This document shows, in pieces, positions 25,257 to 33,850 of a stretch of 64,000 nucleotides of DNA (positions are counted from its first letter, which is position 1; each line of letters starts with the position of its first letter). The stretch is from Litoribrevibacter albus (GTDB lineage: Bacteria; Pseudomonadota; Gammaproteobacteria; Pseudomonadales; Litoribrevibacteraceae): NCBI RefSeq assembly GCF_030159995.1, contig NZ_BSNM01000003.1, positions 600,923-664,922 of the forward strand, read 5' to 3'. The notes beneath the pieces were generated by a model. It saw nothing but the letters and a program-made list of their open reading frames with translations, searched no databases and was not told the origin of the DNA. A program made the position numbers and the translations under genes.

Positions 25257-27868
25257 CTACTCCTTCGAATAATGCCTCAACAGGGCGATTTCAATTATCT
25301 ATTCGGCAAAAGATTCAATACAGTGTGTCTTTCTTCTCTTTGATGGTGATTTTAGTGACCGGGATTACCTTTGCCTGGTCGGCAAATCGTCAATTTCATA
25401 ACAGCACACTGAATGAAATCAGCATTCTGGCCAGCGTGCTCGCAGGGAATAGTCAGGCAGCGGTTACCTTTAATGATCCTGAATCAGCCACCCGAATTTT
25501 ATCTGCTTTAAAAGATAACCCAAATGTTCTGTCTGCCACCATTTACAGAAATCAGGAAGTCTTTTCGGTTTTCCCGGATGATGCTGAACCACTTCCGCTG
25601 ATGAAGAACACCTCGACTGTTTGGTACGAAGCGCCTTATTACTACTCGAACCAGTTAATTCAGGTGAATGGAAAAACCTTAGGTACATTAGTTATGAAAT
25701 CCCAGCTGATTAAGCTGGAGAGTTTCTGGGAAAATATGGTGTACGTAATTAGTGGTCTTTTGGTGTCGATTCTTGGGTTGGCTTATCTCACGTCTCATTG
25801 GTTACGCAAACATGTGACGTTACCCGTTCGCTCTCTGTCTGAATGGGCTTCGGAAGTCTGTTCTACCAAGAGCTTTGATGCCAGAGCCATCAAACACAGT
25901 GATGATGAGATTGGTCGATTGACAGACAACCTAAATAATATGCTGGCCGAGCTGTCAAAGCAGGAATCCATTCTTTCGCTGAATCGTTCGTTAGAAGATG
26001 AAATTTCTGTTCGCAAGCAGACAGAGCAAGAATTGATTTCCATGAGAAATCAGGCGGAGCAAGCCAACCGGGCGAAGAGCATGTTCCTGGCCAATATGAG
26101 TCATGAGATCCGAACCCCAATGAATGCCATCATCGGGTTTGTGGACGTAGTGTTGGAACATGATCTGACGGAAACCCAGCGTAAACACCTAAGTACTGTG
26201 CGCCAATCGGCCAAAGATCTGCATAATTTACTGAATGAAATTCTTGATGTGGCCAAAATGGAAGAAGGTAAGCTGGAGTTGGAACAGCTGCCATTCTCTG
26301 TCCGTAATGTTGTCAGTCATGTGATGAAAACCCTGCACTTTAAAGCGACGGATAAGGGCCTTCAAATGATTGAACGGATTTCAGATGGGGTGCCTGAGTA
26401 TTTTCTCGGGGATTCCTTGCGTCTTAATCAAGTTCTGATGAACCTGATTGGCAATGCCATTAAGTTCACCGAAATGGGGTCCATCATGGTCGCAGTGGAT
26501 GTTTTGGAAACCGGTGAATTGAGGTTCCTGGTACGAGATACAGGCATCGGTATTCCAAAGGATAAAGTCGACCATATCTTCGACAGTTTTAGTCAGGCGG
26601 ATGCCTCAACCAATCGAAAATACGGAGGGACCGGCTTAGGGACCACTATTTCTAAACAGCTTGTTGAATTAATGGGCGGGAAAATCTGGGTTGAAAGCCA
26701 GGAAGGTGTTGGCAGTTCGTTCTACTTTACCGTTTGTCTACAGGAGACGGAGCAACCTGATCATGTTCAAGAGCATGATTTCACACCCGCGCGTTGGCAT
26801 TCTTCGGATTCTTTAGAAGTTTTGGTTGCGGAAGACATGCAGCAAAACGCGGATTTATTGCGAATTCGTCTGGAGTCTTTGGGGCACAGGATGACTCATG
26901 CTGTGAACGGAGCCAGAGCGGTTGAACAGGTTCAGAAACAAGCCTTTGATTTGATCTTAATGGACATTCAAATGCCCGAAATGGATGGGCTGGAAGCCAC
27001 GCGAAAAATCCGACAGTTAAAACAAGGTAAGAGCATACCCATCATCGCATTAACAGCAAGTGTGATGCATGAAGACAGGCACGCATGTACGGAAGCAGGA
27101 ATGGATGGTTTTGTTAAGAAACCGATTGTTTTCAATGAGCTATTTGAAGAAATGGCGCGAGTGCTGCACGAAGGGTTTGAAGTTCCTGACAGAGAAACCC
27201 CAAAAGTAGACAACATTGAAGGTATAACGGATTCGCCTCTGATCGACTTTAAGCAAGGCATTGCTACCTGGGGAGATACCAACACCTTTATCGAAAACCT
27301 CAAACAGTTTTCGGTGACCTGCAATGAAAAGTTATCTCAGTTTGAATTTGCCATAGAACACAATCAGGAAGATGAATTGCATGAACTGCTACACGCATAC
27401 CGTGGTGTAACCGGAAACTTGGGATTGGTGCACTTGTATGAAACCTTGCAGCAAACGTCTGCAGAGCTCCATGAAAAGGGAATTTATTCATTACGACTGA
27501 AATTAGACAACCTTCGCAGTTGTTTTGAGTCGACGATGGCGGCAATTAATAACCTTGAATCCAGGAACAAACACCATTCTATCTATGAATCAGAGGTGTA
27601 TTTATCTCAGTCCGAAGTGCTTGAACAAGTGATGGTGCTAAGGCAGCAACTCGCGGGTGGCGAGTTAGATGAAAACTTGTTCAAGCAAATTGTTGCTCAG
27701 TTTTCACTACTGAAAGTTCCACAGGAAAAGGTCGATGCGTTTTGCAGGGCGGTCGACGACTTTGAATTCGAATCAGCAGGACATGTATTGGAGGAAATAC
27801 ATTCTTTTCTGAGTGAGGAGGGGCACCATGAATCAGATCGATTGCAGCCCAAAAATACTTCTCGTTGA
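25253..27868 (+). CDS. hybrid sensor histidine kinase (CHASE8-HAMP-HisKA-HATPase-REC-Hpt)
   Basis: 871 residues. Two membrane helices (~22-42, ~160-180) flank a periplasmic CHASE8-like domain (AVTFNDPESATRIL). HAMP follows (~185-240). HisKA has the phosphoacceptor His at ~283 in MSHEIRTPMNAI. The ATPase has NLIGNAIKFT, DTGIGIPKD and GGTGLGTTIS. A receiver domain has Asp ~571 in LILMDIQMPEMDG. The C-terminal Hpt-like part carries LLHAYRGVTGNLG (His ~712). It is a complete phosphorelay in one protein. The CHASE8 domain is the same type that YfiR binds in YfiN, so YfiR control is likely. It overlaps the next gene by 41 bp. Confidence 0.93.
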   Translation: MTTPSNNASTGRFQLSIRQKIQYSVSFFSLMVILVTGITFAWSANRQFHNSTLNEISILASVLAGNSQAAVTFNDPESATRILSALKDNPNVLSATIYRNQEVFSVFPDDAEPLPLMKNTSTVWYEAPYYYSNQLIQVNGKTLGTLVMKSQLIKLESFWENMVYVISGLLVSILGLAYLTSHWLRKHVTLPVRSLSEWASEVCSTKSFDARAIKHSDDEIGRLTDNLNNMLAELSKQESILSLNRSLEDEISVRKQTEQELISMRNQAEQANRAKSMFLANMSHEIRTPMNAIIGFVDVVLEHDLTETQRKHLSTVRQSAKDLHNLLNEILDVAKMEEGKLELEQLPFSVRNVVSHVMKTLHFKATDKGLQMIERISDGVPEYFLGDSLRLNQVLMNLIGNAIKFTEMGSIMVAVDVLETGELRFLVRDTGIGIPKDKVDHIFDSFSQADASTNRKYGGTGLGTTISKQLVELMGGKIWVESQEGVGSSFYFTVCLQETEQPDHVQEHDFTPARWHSSDSLEVLVAEDMQQNADLLRIRLESLGHRMTHAVNGARAVEQVQKQAFDLILMDIQMPEMDGLEATRKIRQLKQGKSIPIIALTASVMHEDRHACTEAGMDGFVKKPIVFNELFEEMARVLHEGFEVPDRETPKVDNIEGITDSPLIDFKQGIATWGDTNTFIENLKQFSVTCNEKLSQFEFAIEHNQEDELHELLHAYRGVTGNLGLVHLYETLQQTSAELHEKGIYSLRLKLDNLRSCFESTMAAINNLESRNKHHSIYESEVYLSQSEVLEQVMVLRQQLAGGELDENLFKQIVAQFSLLKVPQEKVDAFCRAVDDFEFESAGHVLEEIHSFLSEEGHHESDRLQPKNTSR

Positions 27869-28871
27869 TGATGAACCAAATAACCTTCAGGTGCTGAAAC
27901 AGGTACTTGATGGTCAATATCATCTAATGTTTGCGAAAAATGGTCAAAGAGCTATTGAGTTGGCCCTGGAACGATCACCGCACCTTATATTACTGGATGT
28001 GATGATGCCTGAGATGGATGGGTTTGAAGTCTGTCGAAGGCTTAAATCCATGCCTAAGACTGAGCATATCCCCATCATTTTCGTAACCGCCATGTCTGAG
28101 GTTGAAAGTGAATTTAAAGGCTTTGAGGTTGGGGCGGTGGATTACATTACCAAGCCTATCAGCCCTGCGATTGTTCGCGCTAGGGTTAAGACCCATTTGT
28201 CCTTGGTGCGCGTTAGCGAATTGGTGGATACGCAATTGCAGATTGTTCGCCGGTTAGGGCGGGCGTCAGAATATAAAGACAATGAAACCGGGCTGCATGT
28301 GATTCGGATGAGTCATTATTCTGTAGAACTAGGCCGGGCGTATGGGCTGAATGAAGCCACTCTGGATTTACTCCTCAATGCTGCGCCAATGCATGATGTC
28401 GGTAAAATAGGCATTCCCGATAATATTTTGTTAAAGCCTGGGAAGTTAACCGACGAAGAATGGGAGATCATGAAGCAGCATCCCCAAATCGGGGCGGATA
28501 TTGTGGGTGATCATGGTTCGCCCTTGTTAGACATGGCGAAAGAAATAGCACTGACCCACCACGAAAAATGGGATGGCTCCGGGTACCCTAAAGGCTTAAA
28601 AGGGGAAGAAATACCTTTGGTCGGGCGTATTGTTGCTATTGCTGATGTGTTTGATGCATTAACAACCGAACGGCCCTATAAAAAGGCCTGGTCCGTTGAG
28701 GAAGCACTGAAGTACTTAACCGAGTCTGCGGGAACGCACTTTGATCCGACCCTGATTGATCTGTTCGTTGAACGATTACCCGCAATTATAGAGATCATGA
28801 CTCGCTGGAAAGAGACGCCCTCTAAAGAAGACGTTCCTGAAAAACAGCCAGCCACACAAACAGAGTCATAG
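27828..28871 (+). CDS. response regulator with HD-GYP c-di-GMP phosphodiesterase domain
   Basis: 347 residues from the ATG at 27828 (GAGGAGGGG upstream), inside the 3' end of the kinase gene. Receiver domain: ILLVDDEPNNLQVLK, phosphoacceptor Asp in LLDVMMPEMDG, Lys in YITKPISP. HD-GYP domain: MHDVGKIGIPD at ~187 and HHEKWDGSGYPKGL at ~245, with all metal ligands expected of an active phosphodiesterase. The Hpt domain of the neighbouring kinase probably phosphorylates it, linking TonB/YfiR input to c-di-GMP breakdown. A disordered tail follows (EDVPEKQPATQTE). Confidence 0.95.
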   Translation: MNQIDCSPKILLVDDEPNNLQVLKQVLDGQYHLMFAKNGQRAIELALERSPHLILLDVMMPEMDGFEVCRRLKSMPKTEHIPIIFVTAMSEVESEFKGFEVGAVDYITKPISPAIVRARVKTHLSLVRVSELVDTQLQIVRRLGRASEYKDNETGLHVIRMSHYSVELGRAYGLNEATLDLLLNAAPMHDVGKIGIPDNILLKPGKLTDEEWEIMKQHPQIGADIVGDHGSPLLDMAKEIALTHHEKWDGSGYPKGLKGEEIPLVGRIVAIADVFDALTTERPYKKAWSVEEALKYLTESAGTHFDPTLIDLFVERLPAIIEIMTRWKETPSKEDVPEKQPATQTES

Positions 28872-28944
28872 GAACTCTTTAGTACATTAACCCTTAACCC
28901 TAATCCTTTAAACAATTAATCCTGTGATCTATTAGCAGTTCTTT

Positions 28945-28976
28945 GGCTTTGTACTTATTTGGCACTGTATTTATTT
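28945..28976. repeat. two 16-bp units spanning the hydroxylase-like gene stop codon
   Basis: GGCTTTGTACTTATTT (28945-28960) and GGCACTGTATTTATTT (28961-28976). The first includes the TAA stop (complement, 28955-28957); the second codes for the last residues. Confidence 0.65.
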
Positions 28977-29659
28977 TGCATAGCTTCTTTTGTGTAAGTT
29001 TTTGGTGACTCCCAGTAAAAGGTGCCCATGACCCAATCCGCCAACGGAAATGTCAAATTAAAGTTCTTTGTCTGCATGAGCTCCCTACGGTGGTGGAGTC
29101 TGTGTAATTGTCTCATGTGCCCAATCCAAGGCAGCTGAACTAGCAAGTGATTATCCGGCAGATGATCACAGAAGTGGAAAAACTCATAAGCTAGATATCC
29201 CATCATCAAGCCAGCGGAAAATACATACCCCCATTCAGGCGCTGAGAACAGAGCAATAATGTGGCCGATACCCACTGAGATTAGTCCGGTGACTAAGACC
29301 AGCCAGGCGGGAAATAAGGTCACACGCCAGTCTTTATGGCTTTGTGGCACAAGCAATTGTTCAGTAAAGAAGGTGTGGTGATCACCTGTGTGTCTCTTAT
29401 AGAACATTGCCGAGAGCTTTTTCTTTTTGTGCCCCAGTTGGATGTGGACAAAATATTCAATGAAATTCCATAGCATCAAGGTGCCTATCAATCCTAAGCC
29501 ATGTTGCCAATTGAAGGACTCAACACGGCTGAATTGATGATAGATAAACGTCACGCCTACCAGCGCAACAAACCCCATGTGAAGGTACCCGTTGTACAAT
29601 CTACTTATGTTAGCGCGATAGTTCGCCCTGAATCGTTCCGTTGTTTGATCAGTTGTCAT
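28955..29659 (-). CDS. sterol desaturase/fatty acid hydroxylase superfamily protein
   Basis: 234 residues with about four membrane helices. The histidine clusters of the di-iron membrane hydroxylases are visible: HIQLGHKKK, KRHTGDHHTFF, FHFCDHLPDNH and HMRQLHRLHHRR. The family inserts hydroxyls or double bonds into sterols, fatty acids or carotenoids in the membrane using O2. It is somewhat short. It is divergent from an AraC regulator (184 bp between starts), which may control it. Confidence 0.88.
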   Translation of the reverse strand: MTTDQTTERFRANYRANISRLYNGYLHMGFVALVGVTFIYHQFSRVESFNWQHGLGLIGTLMLWNFIEYFVHIQLGHKKKKLSAMFYKRHTGDHHTFFTEQLLVPQSHKDWRVTLFPAWLVLVTGLISVGIGHIIALFSAPEWGYVFSAGLMMGYLAYEFFHFCDHLPDNHLLVQLPWIGHMRQLHRLHHRRELMQTKNFNLTFPLADWVMGTFYWESPKTYTKEAMQNKYSAK

Positions 29660-29690
29660 GATTCCCCCTTATAAACTCTTTTCGTCATTA

Positions 29691-29724
29691 TTCTTGCTAT
29701 GACTGCATTCTTGCTATGAGTGCG
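29691..29724. repeat. 17-bp tandem duplication in a divergent promoter region
   Basis: TTCTTGCTATGACTGCA and TTCTTGCTATGAGTGCG, 2 copies with 2 differences, between the hydroxylase-like gene and the AraC gene. It could be a regulator-binding direct repeat (AraC proteins bind such sites) or a slippage product. Confidence 0.7.
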
Positions 29725-29843
29725 TCTGTTGAATTCAGTATCTGAGATGCGGGGATGAAAATCGTTTGCACTTTCTGTCATTAATTTATCAGTTGCTGCC
29801 ATACTGTATTTTTATTTCTGGCAGTTATTGATAATGATTGGCT

Positions 29844-30911
29844 ATGAAGCAGCATAAAACCGTTTACTCCTATTGGCTAAAAGAAACCCTCCAGGTACTG
29901 TCTTGTCTGGGGTTAGACATTGATGAACTAACCTCGGACTTACCTGGTTTACGGACAGACAGCCCACAAACCAGCAGTTGGATTGAAGTCGGCGTTGCCC
30001 GAACCCTCTGGCATAATGCGTTTCGTGCAAGTCAGGATCGATCTATTGGCTTCAAAGTAGGAAGTCAGTTGTCGATTCGTGCCTTCAACGTATTGGCTCC
30101 GGTGTTGAGTCACAGCCCTTCGAGATTAGAAGCGGTCCAAAATGCTATGCGTTATCAGCAATTATTGTCGCAAAGTGGCCAGTTCAGGCAGGTAATGTCT
30201 AAAGGTATAATCCAGGCCCGATACCAGCCTGCACCCTCACATGTGCCGCTGCATTATTCTCAGGTCGATTCTGTGATGGCCGGGTTTGTTAAGGCGTTAC
30301 GTTTGTTTATTAGCGAAGATATCGAATTACAGTGTGTTCGTATTCCGGGGCCGGAACGTGACGATATTAGGCTGTATGAAGATTTTTATCGATGTCCTGT
30401 TCTTTATAGTGATCCTCCTCCTGGAAATCAGATTTCTTCGAGCAGCAGTCAACCACATTCCTTTGATAGCAGCGTGTTTGCCAGCATTGAACTATCGAGT
30501 TCGTTTTTGAATGAATCGGTTACCGGTGCTGATCAAACCCTCTATCGCATCAATAAAGCATTGGCGGAAGATCGGTTATCTCGTTTACTGGATGTCGAAC
30601 AACTTCATGCCAGTGTCGCAGAAGCCGTGGCTGATCTGGGGTATGCCCGTGCTGATATACAAGCGGTGGCTTCTGCACTGGAATTATCCGTCAGAACATT
30701 GCAGCGAAAGCTGAGTCAAACCGGAACCGGCTTTAGAGGCATACAAGAGCAAGTGATTCTCAAAGAAACGACCCGGTTGTTGGAGGCGTCTGAGGCGAGT
30801 ATTCATGAGATCGCACTGCTCATGGGGTACACCGAGCTCAGTTCGTTTTCAAGAGCCATAAAAGCGCTTGCCGGCCAATCACCAAGGGCGTTGAGACTGA
30901 ACCCGGCGTAA
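29844..30911 (+). CDS. AraC family regulator with arabinose-binding-like N-terminal domain (OruR/ArgR-like)
   Basis: 355 residues from the ATG at 29844; a TTG two codons earlier is less likely. The N-terminal ~200 residues fit the Arabinose_bd domain (SIGFKVGSQLSIRAFNVL, MRYQQLLSQSG). The C-terminal AraC domain has two helix-turn-helices: ASALELSVRTLQRKLSQ and HEIALLMGYTELSSFSRAIK, ending GQSPRALR. Members often control lipid or amino acid catabolic genes. The divergent hydroxylase-like gene is a candidate target. Confidence 0.93.
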   Translation: MKQHKTVYSYWLKETLQVLSCLGLDIDELTSDLPGLRTDSPQTSSWIEVGVARTLWHNAFRASQDRSIGFKVGSQLSIRAFNVLAPVLSHSPSRLEAVQNAMRYQQLLSQSGQFRQVMSKGIIQARYQPAPSHVPLHYSQVDSVMAGFVKALRLFISEDIELQCVRIPGPERDDIRLYEDFYRCPVLYSDPPPGNQISSSSSQPHSFDSSVFASIELSSSFLNESVTGADQTLYRINKALAEDRLSRLLDVEQLHASVAEAVADLGYARADIQAVASALELSVRTLQRKLSQTGTGFRGIQEQVILKETTRLLEASEASIHEIALLMGYTELSSFSRAIKALAGQSPRALRLNPA

Positions 30912-30936
30912 AGGAATAGAGTAAATAGAATCGGCT

Positions 30937-31899
30937 TTAGCTTTCTAGCGGGATCTTGGCTTCGGCGGAGGAATTGAGATAGTTTGCTTCAATCTTTTGT
31001 ATCGACCCCGCCTGTTTCAAGCGCCGGATTGATTCATTAAATCGTTGAAGCAACTCGGTGGAGTAGCATGGCGACTGTTTCGACAGGGACAGATGGACAT
31101 TATTGACGTCCAAAGGTGTTGGGAGTGCTACGATTTTATCTTGATAACCCAGAGCATGAATTTTTCGTTGTGTGTTGAAATAGGGTAGGACGATGTAATC
31201 CGTACGTTGCAGACTCAGCATGGCCATCATTTGTGAGTGGGTTTTGACTTCCTTAATATTCAGCAAGCTTTTGTAATGATCAAATGCCTGACCAAAGCTC
31301 ACGCCGCTGGGAATCAGACCATGACGGTCTTTAAGGTCTTTGAGTTCATGAAACGGGAATTCGTTTTGACGATGCACGAATACCCGAACCTCGTCTTTTG
31401 AAATAGCATCTGTTATTGCCCACTTCTGAGCTCTTTCTTCGTTCCAGTAGTTGCCTGCCAAAATGTCCACGTGGCCGGTATTCATTTTCTGTTCAATGCG
31501 TTTCCAGGGCTGGCGGGCCTGAAAAGTGAGCTCCAGACCTAAATCTTCCGTAAGCAGACGAACCACATCAAACGCAATCCCAATTGGGTGGTCGGGCTTT
31601 TGGCTATCTGCATAGGCAAACGGTATCCACTGATCAGAACCGGCGACGCTAAGCGATGTACAGTTATTGGACCAGCCATTTGACCAACTAAAAGAGGAGA
31701 TGAGCAATGACGTGATAAATAGAAATCGTGTGAGAAAAGGAAAGGGCACTGAAAACAGAGACGGGGTGACGAGCCGCTTCTTGGAGGTCGTTACGTTTCT
31801 GTGAGTTTGTGCGTCTTGCACTGTGTTAATAATATCGTCCATGATTTCCATTATCTGTTGCAGGATCTTCCGTTGTCTTTCCGACATTTTCCCATTCAA
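30937..31899 (-). CDS. periplasmic substrate-binding protein (SBP_bac_3-like)
   Basis: 320 residues. The bacterial solute-binding fold starts near residue 80: SVAGSDQWIPFAYA, HPIGIAFDVVRLLTEDLGLE, DILAGNYWNEERAQ. No permease or ATPase genes are near, so it may be an orphan receptor rather than a transporter part. The N-terminus is odd: about 50 polar residues precede a hydrophobic segment FLFITSLLISSFSWSNG, so the true start may lie downstream or the protein may be membrane-anchored. It converges with the AraC gene. Confidence 0.8.
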   Translation of the reverse strand: MNGKMSERQRKILQQIMEIMDDIINTVQDAQTHRNVTTSKKRLVTPSLFSVPFPFLTRFLFITSLLISSFSWSNGWSNNCTSLSVAGSDQWIPFAYADSQKPDHPIGIAFDVVRLLTEDLGLELTFQARQPWKRIEQKMNTGHVDILAGNYWNEERAQKWAITDAISKDEVRVFVHRQNEFPFHELKDLKDRHGLIPSGVSFGQAFDHYKSLLNIKEVKTHSQMMAMLSLQRTDYIVLPYFNTQRKIHALGYQDKIVALPTPLDVNNVHLSLSKQSPCYSTELLQRFNESIRRLKQAGSIQKIEANYLNSSAEAKIPLES

Positions 31900-32086
31900 G
31901 ACCAGACATAAAATTGATTACAAATTTAATCAGTAGATTACATAGTCTGATTCGATACCTTTTGGTTCCCAGGCCACAGGATTATAGCTTTTCTTCGCGC
32001 AATTAATGAAGTTGTGCCGTTTCAAGTTGTTACATTTTCTCCTTAATTCATGGGTTACACTCAATCTTTAAATAAGTAACCAGATC

Positions 32087-32412
32087 TAAGGAACCTCTGA
32101 ATAAGTCCCTCTCTGCTCAGGCCTATAAGAGAAATGGCTATTTGAGGCGCGGTTTTGAAGGCATAACGGGTTCGACCCGAAGGGTTACGTCAAAAAGCCG
32201 CAACAAAAAAGAGGCATTTCTCTTAAGGCCCCGAAGGGCGGTGCTTTAAAAACGTTATAACTGGTAACCACGTTATGTGTTGAACTTCTTGAAAAGGTCT
32301 CGGACTGAAGGTCTAGACATTCTCTACGAAGCTCGCCTTGTTCTAGCGTTTTCGGGCTGACAAGGCTTCTAGCGCCCGCTGAGCTAGAGCGGACTTGTTC
32401 AGAGGTTCCTTA
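32087..32412. mobile_element. MITE-like element with 22-bp terminal inverted repeats and an internal hairpin
   Basis: 326 bp, non-coding. The ends are inverted repeats of the form TAAGGAACCTCTGAAYAAG (32087-32108, and complement at 32391-32412, one mismatch). The sequence resembles the outer ends of IS5-group elements (from memory). The left half contains a long imperfect hairpin: GGCCTATAAGAGAAATG near 32130 pairs with CATTTCTCTTAAGGCC near 32211, with a tip CGGGTTCGACCCG near 32170. It fills the 541-bp spacer between 31900 and 32440 and sits ~28 bp before the next gene start. No transposase is present. Confidence 0.75.
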
Positions 32413-32440
32413 AGTCCTCGTCAAGGAGATAGGGATAGCA

Positions 32441-33166
32441 ATGACAACGTTAGTATTAGGAGCCAATGGACAGACCGGACGTTTAGTTGTCGAAGCGTTA
32501 CTGCAAAAAGATATCAGTGTTATTGCAGTCGTTCGATCAAAAGATTCCTTACCTGTAGAGCTATTGTCTCATGCCTTACTGCATGTGGTTGAGGTGAGTG
32601 TCACCGAATTAAATACCTCTGAGATTGGCTATTTAGTGAAAGAAGCAACCTCTGTGATCAGCTGTTTAGGCCATAACGTCAGCTGGCAAGGCATGTACGG
32701 TGAGCCTCGGCGCTTGGTGAAAGACAGTGTTGAACGTGTCTGTCGTGAGATTCAGACTCTGGAACCCAATGGCGTTCGTAAGTTTGTGTTGATGAATTCC
32801 ACGGGATGTCGCAACACGGATTTGAATGAGCAGATTTCTATAGCACAGAAAGCGATAGTTACTCTTCTAAGGCTACTTCTGCCTCCGCATGCGGATAATG
32901 AAGCAGCGGCAAACTTTCTTCGAAAGCAGGTAGGCCAGGACAACCCGAATATTGAGTGGGTCGTTGTCAGACCGGATGGGTTAATTGATGAGCATCGGGT
33001 CTCGGGTTATGAACTTCACCCTTCACCCATACGCAGCGCGATATTTGATCCGGGTAAAACCAGCAGAATTAATGTCGCGGATTTTATGGTGTCGCTGGTG
33101 ACGGATGAAAATCTTTGGCAATCCTGGAAGGGGCAAGCCCCGGTTATTTACAACGTGAATGACTGA
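32441..33166 (+). CDS. atypical SDR / NAD(P)-binding oxidoreductase
   Basis: 241 residues. N-terminal Rossmann motif LVLGANGQTGRLVVEAL (GxxGxxG), with an Arg in VVRSKD that favours NADP. Later VKEATSVISCLGHNV and KFVLMNSTGCRN correspond to strands 4-5 of NAD(P)H-binding/NmrA-like proteins, and VVVRPDGLID to the substrate-side loop. Reaction unknown. SD CAAGGAG. The upstream MITE may carry or disrupt its promoter. Confidence 0.85.
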   Translation: MTTLVLGANGQTGRLVVEALLQKDISVIAVVRSKDSLPVELLSHALLHVVEVSVTELNTSEIGYLVKEATSVISCLGHNVSWQGMYGEPRRLVKDSVERVCREIQTLEPNGVRKFVLMNSTGCRNTDLNEQISIAQKAIVTLLRLLLPPHADNEAAANFLRKQVGQDNPNIEWVVVRPDGLIDEHRVSGYELHPSPIRSAIFDPGKTSRINVADFMVSLVTDENLWQSWKGQAPVIYNVND

Positions 33167-33204
33167 GAACCTAAAAGATAATTCTTTAGGTCGACCAGTC
33201 ATTC
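33157..33204. terminator. bidirectional hairpin between convergent genes
   Basis: Nested inverted repeats GAATGACTG / CAGTCATTC (33157-33165, 33196-33204) and ACCTAAA / TTTAGGT (33069-type inner arm at 33169-33175, 33185-33191). The stem begins in the last codons and stop of the oxidoreductase gene. Confidence 0.6.
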
Positions 33205-33250
33205 ATGACATACCTTGTCTCGTAGATTTGAATTTAAACGTCTACAAAAC

Positions 33251-33703
33251 TTACGCGTGCTTCACGTTCATATCAATGTCCGCCGAAAACACCTCATTAC
33301 CCTGAGTATCCAGAATTGAGACAGGAACGCGAATCGTACCTTCTTTACTCCAATCGATATTAGAGCCGTCTGCAACTGCGGTTAAATCGGTTTTAGCCTT
33401 CTTCTTATATTTCACTTCCATCCCGGCTGGAATCCAGCGAGCACCCTTGGGAATCGAGGCGTCCGTCATCATTCCACCGGCTAATTCAGCCATGTTGCAC
33501 ATCGCAATAGCATGGACTGTGTTGAGATGGTTAGTGACGCGTCTGCGTTTTTTCATCGTAATAATGCAGCGGCCTGCTTCCAGTTTTTGAACTCTGGGGT
33601 TGATGGATGAGAAATAGGGGGCTGCAAAACAGACGGCTTTACTGAAGAGATAATGCCCAAAAGGAAGTTGAGTTAACTGGTCGTAGATTTTCTTCGTATT
33701 CAT
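33251..33703 (-). CDS. DUF4442 hotdog-fold protein (putative thioesterase)
   Basis: 150 residues from the ATG at 33703; a TTG at 33724 is less likely. TVHAIAMCNMAELAGGMMTD is the hotdog helix that follows the central turn, and GMEVKYKKKAKTDLTA the paired strand, as in DUF4442 (YiiD C-terminal-like) proteins. It probably binds or hydrolyses acyl thioesters. It is divergent from a TetR gene with a perfect palindrome between them, so it is a probable TetR target in lipid metabolism. Confidence 0.85.
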   Translation of the reverse strand: MNTKKIYDQLTQLPFGHYLFSKAVCFAAPYFSSINPRVQKLEAGRCIITMKKRRRVTNHLNTVHAIAMCNMAELAGGMMTDASIPKGARWIPAGMEVKYKKKAKTDLTAVADGSNIDWSKEGTIRVPVSILDTQGNEVFSADIDMNVKHA

Positions 33704-33764
33704 GAGCAAGGGATTCCTTAGCAAGTTTGTAAGTGCGTCGAGTATGATCTAAATTAGAGTATTA

Positions 33765-33785
33765 TTCTAGAATTATATTCTAGAA
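33765..33785. promoter_or_regulatory. operator between DUF4442 and TetR genes
   Basis: A perfect 21-bp inverted repeat TTCTAGAAT-TAT-ATTCTAGAA lies between the divergent starts (33703 and 33851). A further half-site-like ATTCTAAAAT follows at 33788-33799. Suited to a TetR dimer controlling both directions. Confidence 0.7.
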
Positions 33786-33850
33786 AGTGATTCTAAAATA
33801 TTTTGAAGCCATGTGGTAGTATGCGTTCGCTAAGCTATTTGGAAGATCGG

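Noticed and set aside
27990..28235. 81-residue minus-strand frame inside the HD-GYP gene
   Set aside because: Shadow of the receiver-domain coding sequence.
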